A stretch of DNA of 10,419 nucleotides from NCBI GenBank assembly GCA_028707415.1, contig JAQWBC010000025.1:1-10419 (forward strand), given 5' to 3'. This stretch comes from Candidatus Izemoplasmatales bacterium (GTDB lineage: Bacteria > Bacillota_I > Bacilli_A > Izemoplasmatales > Hujiaoplasmataceae). Position 1 is the stretch's first letter. Every line of letters starts with the position of its first letter. A program made the position numbers and the translations under genes. Below are positions 7,755 to 10,419 of the stretch, in pieces. The notes beneath the pieces were generated by a model. It worked only from the letters and a program-made list of their open reading frames with translations, did not search any database and was not told the origin of the DNA.

Positions 7755-8007
7755 TTTGTTCCTCCATTCGTGAAATCGCCGTCAAAAGTCGTGCTCGGAT
7801 CGTATAATCCAAAGCCCCTTTATCTTGACACATTACCGATATATTTGCGATTTTACTATCAAATAGGGTATCTTTGATTACTTTAACAATTTGGTCGTGA
7901 TAAAAGGCGTCGACAACGCTTTTGACTTCAATTGTCAATTTATCCGCCGGGGTTACAGTAATCATCGCATCATTTGATTCCAATGTTCCAGCAATTCCGG
8001 TTAGCAT
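7747..8007 (-). CDS. citD: Citrate/citramalate lyase gamma subunit (acyl carrier protein)
   Basis: CitD is the small carrier that bears the 2'-(5''-phosphoribosyl)-3'-dephospho-CoA group and shuttles acyl groups between the alpha and beta subunits. The 86-residue protein opens MLTGIAGTLESNDAM; Ser11 corresponds to the attachment serine of the AGTLESSD motif in Klebsiella CitD (Ser14). The residue after it is Asn instead of the usual Ser. The DKGALDYTIRARLLTAI motif near the C-terminus is typical. The ATG at 8007 is preferred because AGAAGGA lies six bases before it; an in-frame ATG at 8025 would add six residues (MKEGII) and has no ribosome site. It starts 22 bases after the ammonia-lyase stop. 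Its product is modified by CitXG and acetylated by CitC encoded downstream. Confidence 0.92.
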   Translation of the reverse strand: MLTGIAGTLESNDAMITVTPADKLTIEVKSVVDAFYHDQIVKVIKDTLFDSKIANISVMCQDKGALDYTIRARLLTAISRMEEQNG

Positions 8008-8013
8008 GATGAT

Positions 8014-8020
8014 TCCTTCT
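8014..8020 (-). promoter_or_regulatory. Ribosome binding site of citD
   Basis: AGAAGGA on the minus strand lies six bases before the ATG at 8007. It lies downstream of the alternative ATG at 8025, so it favours the shorter protein. Confidence 0.7.
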
Positions 8021-8029
8021 TTCATCGAA

Positions 8030-9274
8030 TTATTGACGTGAATTTGCTAAAGCAATGACACGGTTCATCTCGTTACGGACAATCATATAACCATCATCAA
8101 AAGACATGCCCGGTTTTGCCAAACATTGATTTGCTCGACAAGCGATTGCGATATTGGTTGTCGCCTTCGCAGATAGATCCGTCTCATTACAAGTTCCACC
8201 ACAATAACTACCAATATGCTTTTCGTTGCAATATATAATCGCTTCAATAACGTTATTTACCCCGCCTAAATCAGGGGTTTTGATTTGGAGCATATGCCCG
8301 GCCTTTTCATCGGCAAATTCTTGAATATCTTCTAACGTATTACACCATTCATCGGCGACGATCTCAAGTTTACTACCAATCGCATCTAATCGTGATGTAA
8401 TTAATTTAAGACCTTGAAGGGTGCCTTCACGGTCTCCGGTGTCGATTGGTCCTTCAATCCGAAGAATAAAGGGTTTAGCTGCCGTTTCCAACAAAAGCAA
8501 GTATTCAATGATTTTATCATAATCATAGTTGAAAGCAATTCCAATTGTCCCATAGACATCAATATGAAAAACCGGTTGATAATCGTTTCGATTCCGGAAA
8601 GTTTCAATCCGGTTCTTCAACCATTTAACATACTCAAGCAATAACTCACCGTTTTTTCCAAGTTTCTTTTCAACATTATTGATTAATGCATGGGGCAAAA
8701 CATCGGCTTCTTTAAGAATCATTTTGTCAACGTTTGTGTAACGTTCATCACCGGTCTGACCAAAAATCGGTACCGCTTGATATTTTCCTTCTGAAATATG
8801 ATATTCTTGACGAACGACTTCAGCCATCGTCAATTTTCTCACATTTGCAACTGTGGCAAGCAAGGCTTGTGATAAACCATAACGGATGGCCGTGTGTAAT
8901 TTCTTGCCATTGATAATCAAATGATCGATCATTTCCGCCAATCGACGAAAAGAATCAAGTTCCTCACCCATCAGCAACGGTACGACATTTTCTTCTAGAT
9001 AAGGGATGAATGTCGCAGCTAAAAACAATGGATCACGACCGCCCGTACCGGAATACTGGACCGCAGCACAATCACCGGCGCCAATAGTACCATCCTCAGC
9101 AATAATCTGAACAGACACTGCTTCTCCTTTTTGCCGAACTTGGGAAAAACCGGAAGTTAAAGGCGTACCAACATACATAAACCCATCGTTGGTTGCGCCT
9201 TTTTTGATAGCTTTTTGATCATCAAAATAAAAACCGGTTAAGGAAGGAGTCAAAATAATATTTTTTATTTTCAT
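8030..9274 (-). CDS. mal: 3-Methylaspartate ammonia-lyase
   Basis: Enolase-superfamily enzyme that removes ammonia from (2S,3S)-3-methylaspartate to give mesaconate, the second step of the methylaspartate route of glutamate fermentation. The protein has 414 residues against 413 in Clostridium tetanomorphum, and the key positions match with an offset of one: catalytic H195, Q330 and K332 (in LQIKTPDLGG), Mg2+ ligands D239 (FHIDVYGT), E274 (LRIEGPID) and D308 (IVADEW), and C362 in CGGTCNETD. It is a cytosolic homodimer in the known cases. The gene lies 20 bases after the glutamate mutase stop; the ribosome site is weak (GGAT seven bases upstream), so translation may lean on the gene before it. 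The pairing with glutamate mutase makes the physiological role secure. Confidence 0.96.
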   Translation of the reverse strand: MKIKNIILTPSLTGFYFDDQKAIKKGATNDGFMYVGTPLTSGFSQVRQKGEAVSVQIIAEDGTIGAGDCAAVQYSGTGGRDPLFLAATFIPYLEENVVPLLMGEELDSFRRLAEMIDHLIINGKKLHTAIRYGLSQALLATVANVRKLTMAEVVRQEYHISEGKYQAVPIFGQTGDERYTNVDKMILKEADVLPHALINNVEKKLGKNGELLLEYVKWLKNRIETFRNRNDYQPVFHIDVYGTIGIAFNYDYDKIIEYLLLLETAAKPFILRIEGPIDTGDREGTLQGLKLITSRLDAIGSKLEIVADEWCNTLEDIQEFADEKAGHMLQIKTPDLGGVNNVIEAIIYCNEKHIGSYCGGTCNETDLSAKATTNIAIACRANQCLAKPGMSFDDGYMIVRNEMNRVIALANSRQ

Positions 9275-9294
9275 AGTATATCCATATCCCCGCT

Positions 9295-10419
9295 TTAATG
9301 TTTCGAATTCGGCCGTCCAATCAGATGATCGTTTGAGACCGCATAGATGTCATCAATCGTCAACTGAAATGAGACAGGCCGATGTTCGAAAGCCGCCCTT
9401 TGGGCAATTTTGTCAGAATGAAATTGTTTGATTGCATCGTTAAAACATAGATTACCAAATTCGAGAATTCGAATATTGCCTTCATTATCTCTTGCCGGCA
9501 ATATTTTTCCGGCATTATACTTGCTTGGTGCAAACGGAACGTCAATTAACCCTTGCTCAAAAGCTTTAACAACACCTTGAGCTAAATCGCCTTCGCCGAC
9601 TTTTATGATACAGTCCATCAGACAATCGACTTCACGTTCAATCTGCATCATCTCTTCAGTTAGTTTATCACAATCAGGAAAAGTTTGATCTTGAAGGATA
9701 GTCACAACGTATTTTGACGTTTTAACCCCTAAACCATTAGCTTCTTTAGTCGGAATACCTACCGACTCATGAGAAGTTTTAGTAATCATTTTCGTTGCTT
9801 TAGACAAAGCCGCAACCATTGATGACATCGCGATTAATCCGGTTGCTTCGGCCTCATCGGCGGGAAACCCGCCCATCCATTGATGAAACACGGTCGTAAC
9901 GATAACATCATGATAACCAGATTTAAGTAAATATTCATCGGTTTGTTTTTGTAAAGTTCTAATAGCAGCGATATCTTGAATTAAATTGCCACCCATTCCG
10001 TATCCCACCGTTATATTCTTGACGCCTTGTTCAGCTGCCAACAACGCTTCAATTATCGAGATACAATTGGAAATAGAAGGAGGAACCAGTGTTCCGGTCA
10101 AAGGGCCAAAAGGTTCACGGTTAATATGAATACCATGTTCCTCGTAATATCCGACCAATCGATCACAATACTGCCAATTACGAATACTAGTTTCCAAAGA
10201 AACGCTTTTGGCATAAGGAATGTTATAGGAAATTCCTCCGCCTTCATTGGATGTCCAACCAGCAGCGTGGATGATTTCTGCAAGCAATCTGGCATCGGGC
10301 GTACCATGACGCGCTTGAATGGGAACTCCGACAGATTCCATAACTTTTCGGCACCCTTCAACGCCATGGTTAACGGCAGGAAATCCATTGAGCATCGCCC
10401 GGTTTTGAACCGAAGATTC
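9295..10419 (-). CDS. glmE: Glutamate mutase epsilon subunit (5' end outside window)
   Basis: Catalytic, TIM-barrel subunit of B12-dependent glutamate mutase, which rearranges L-glutamate to (2S,3S)-3-methylaspartate together with the cobalamin-binding sigma subunit. The window holds 374 residues; the frame is open to the edge, and alignment to the 483-residue Clostridium cochlearium protein suggests about 112 residues are missing. An internal ATG at 10395 is not the real start. With M of MLNGFPAVNHG set to position 121 of that protein, known active-site residues fall in place: R149 and H150 (QARHGTPDAR), E171, Y177 and Y181 (EGGGISYNIPY), and K326 and E330 (TKTSHE). The substrate arginines R66 and R100 lie outside. 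PFAPSKYNAGKILPARD near the C-terminus is also typical. The sigma subunit and the MutL-like reactivase are expected just upstream, beyond 10419. No truncation or frameshift is visible. Confidence 0.96.
   Translation of the reverse strand, partial: ESSVQNRAMLNGFPAVNHGVEGCRKVMESVGVPIQARHGTPDARLLAEIIHAAGWTSNEGGGISYNIPYAKSVSLETSIRNWQYCDRLVGYYEEHGIHINREPFGPLTGTLVPPSISNCISIIEALLAAEQGVKNITVGYGMGGNLIQDIAAIRTLQKQTDEYLLKSGYHDVIVTTVFHQWMGGFPADEAEATGLIAMSSMVAALSKATKMITKTSHESVGIPTKEANGLGVKTSKYVVTILQDQTFPDCDKLTEEMMQIEREVDCLMDCIIKVGEGDLAQGVVKAFEQGLIDVPFAPSKYNAGKILPARDNEGNIRILEFGNLCFNDAIKQFHSDKIAQRAAFEHRPVSFQLTIDDIYAVSNDHLIGRPNSKH

Noticed and set aside
3092..8007. A citrate fermentation cluster.
   Set aside because: No citrate transporter or oxaloacetate decarboxylase is present, and the lyase genes directly follow the two methylaspartate-pathway enzymes.
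713..8644. Open frames on the plus strand, for example 713-934, 945-1133, 1748-1969, 2222-2473, 5305-5511, 7271-7483 and 8414-8644.
   Set aside because: Each lies antisense to a well-identified gene, is short, shows no family likeness and has no convincing ribosome site.
2745..9240. Recurring AAAACCGGTT strings (near 2750, 6768, 8568 and 9231).
   Set aside because: They lie inside coding sequence with no regular spacing, mostly encoding ordinary Lys/Pro/Val or Thr-Gly stretches; codon preference is a sufficient explanation.
1..10419. TGA read as tryptophan, as in Mycoplasma and Spiroplasma.
   Set aside because: All tryptophans at conserved positions are TGG, no gene needs TGA read-through, and TGA ends the ATPase subunit H gene at the expected length.
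1..10419. Mobile elements, CRISPR arrays, tRNA or rRNA genes, riboswitches such as a cobalamin switch before glmE.
   Set aside because: No transposase, direct-repeat array or RNA gene fold was seen. A B12 riboswitch would lie upstream of the operon, outside the window.

Overview
The window is read entirely from the minus strand. It holds nine complete or partial gene products in two transcription blocks, plus the pieces between them. From high to low coordinates, which is the direction of transcription, the first block runs: glutamate mutase epsilon subunit (5' part outside the window), 3-methylaspartate ammonia-lyase, the three citrate/citramalate lyase subunits (gamma, beta, alpha), the lyase ligase CitC, a fused CitX-CitG prosthetic-group factor, and a membrane-anchored EAL-domain protein. 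Gaps are 20-33 bases, or the genes overlap by 8-20 bases, so this looks like one operon. A 10-bp perfect hairpin at 1350-1374 closes it. The second block starts just after, with V/A-type ATPase subunit H and then subunit I, which runs off the window at base 1.

The genes work together as the methylaspartate route of glutamate fermentation. Glutamate mutase (B12-dependent) makes 3-methylaspartate from glutamate. The ammonia-lyase turns this into mesaconate and ammonia. A mesaconase, not present here, would hydrate mesaconate to (S)-citramalate. A lyase of the citrate-lyase type would then split citramalate into acetate and pyruvate. In this context the citDEF-like genes most probably encode citramalate lyase, not citrate lyase. 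CitC and CitXG supply the acetylated phosphoribosyl-dephospho-CoA prosthetic group that this lyase type needs.

The last gene of the operon encodes four membrane segments, a GGDEF-like domain that has lost its active-site signature, and an EAL domain with all the catalytic motifs of a c-di-GMP phosphodiesterase. Its placement suggests a link between amino-acid fermentation and c-di-GMP signalling.

The organism is probably an anaerobic, amino-acid-fermenting, fairly low-GC bacterium, perhaps a Bacillota or a relative of the Acholeplasma/Izemoplasma side of the former Tenericutes. Fusobacteria-like gene content also fits. The evidence is the methylaspartate pathway, the V/A-type ATPase, purine-rich Shine-Dalgarno sites and AT-rich codons. 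TGA acts as a stop (end of ATPase subunit H), so the genetic code appears standard. The exact lineage cannot be fixed from this window. No mobile element, CRISPR array, tRNA or rRNA was seen, and no gene on the plus strand is convincing. I found no clearly new system; the most unusual points are the operon-end EAL protein and the diverged CitG motif.
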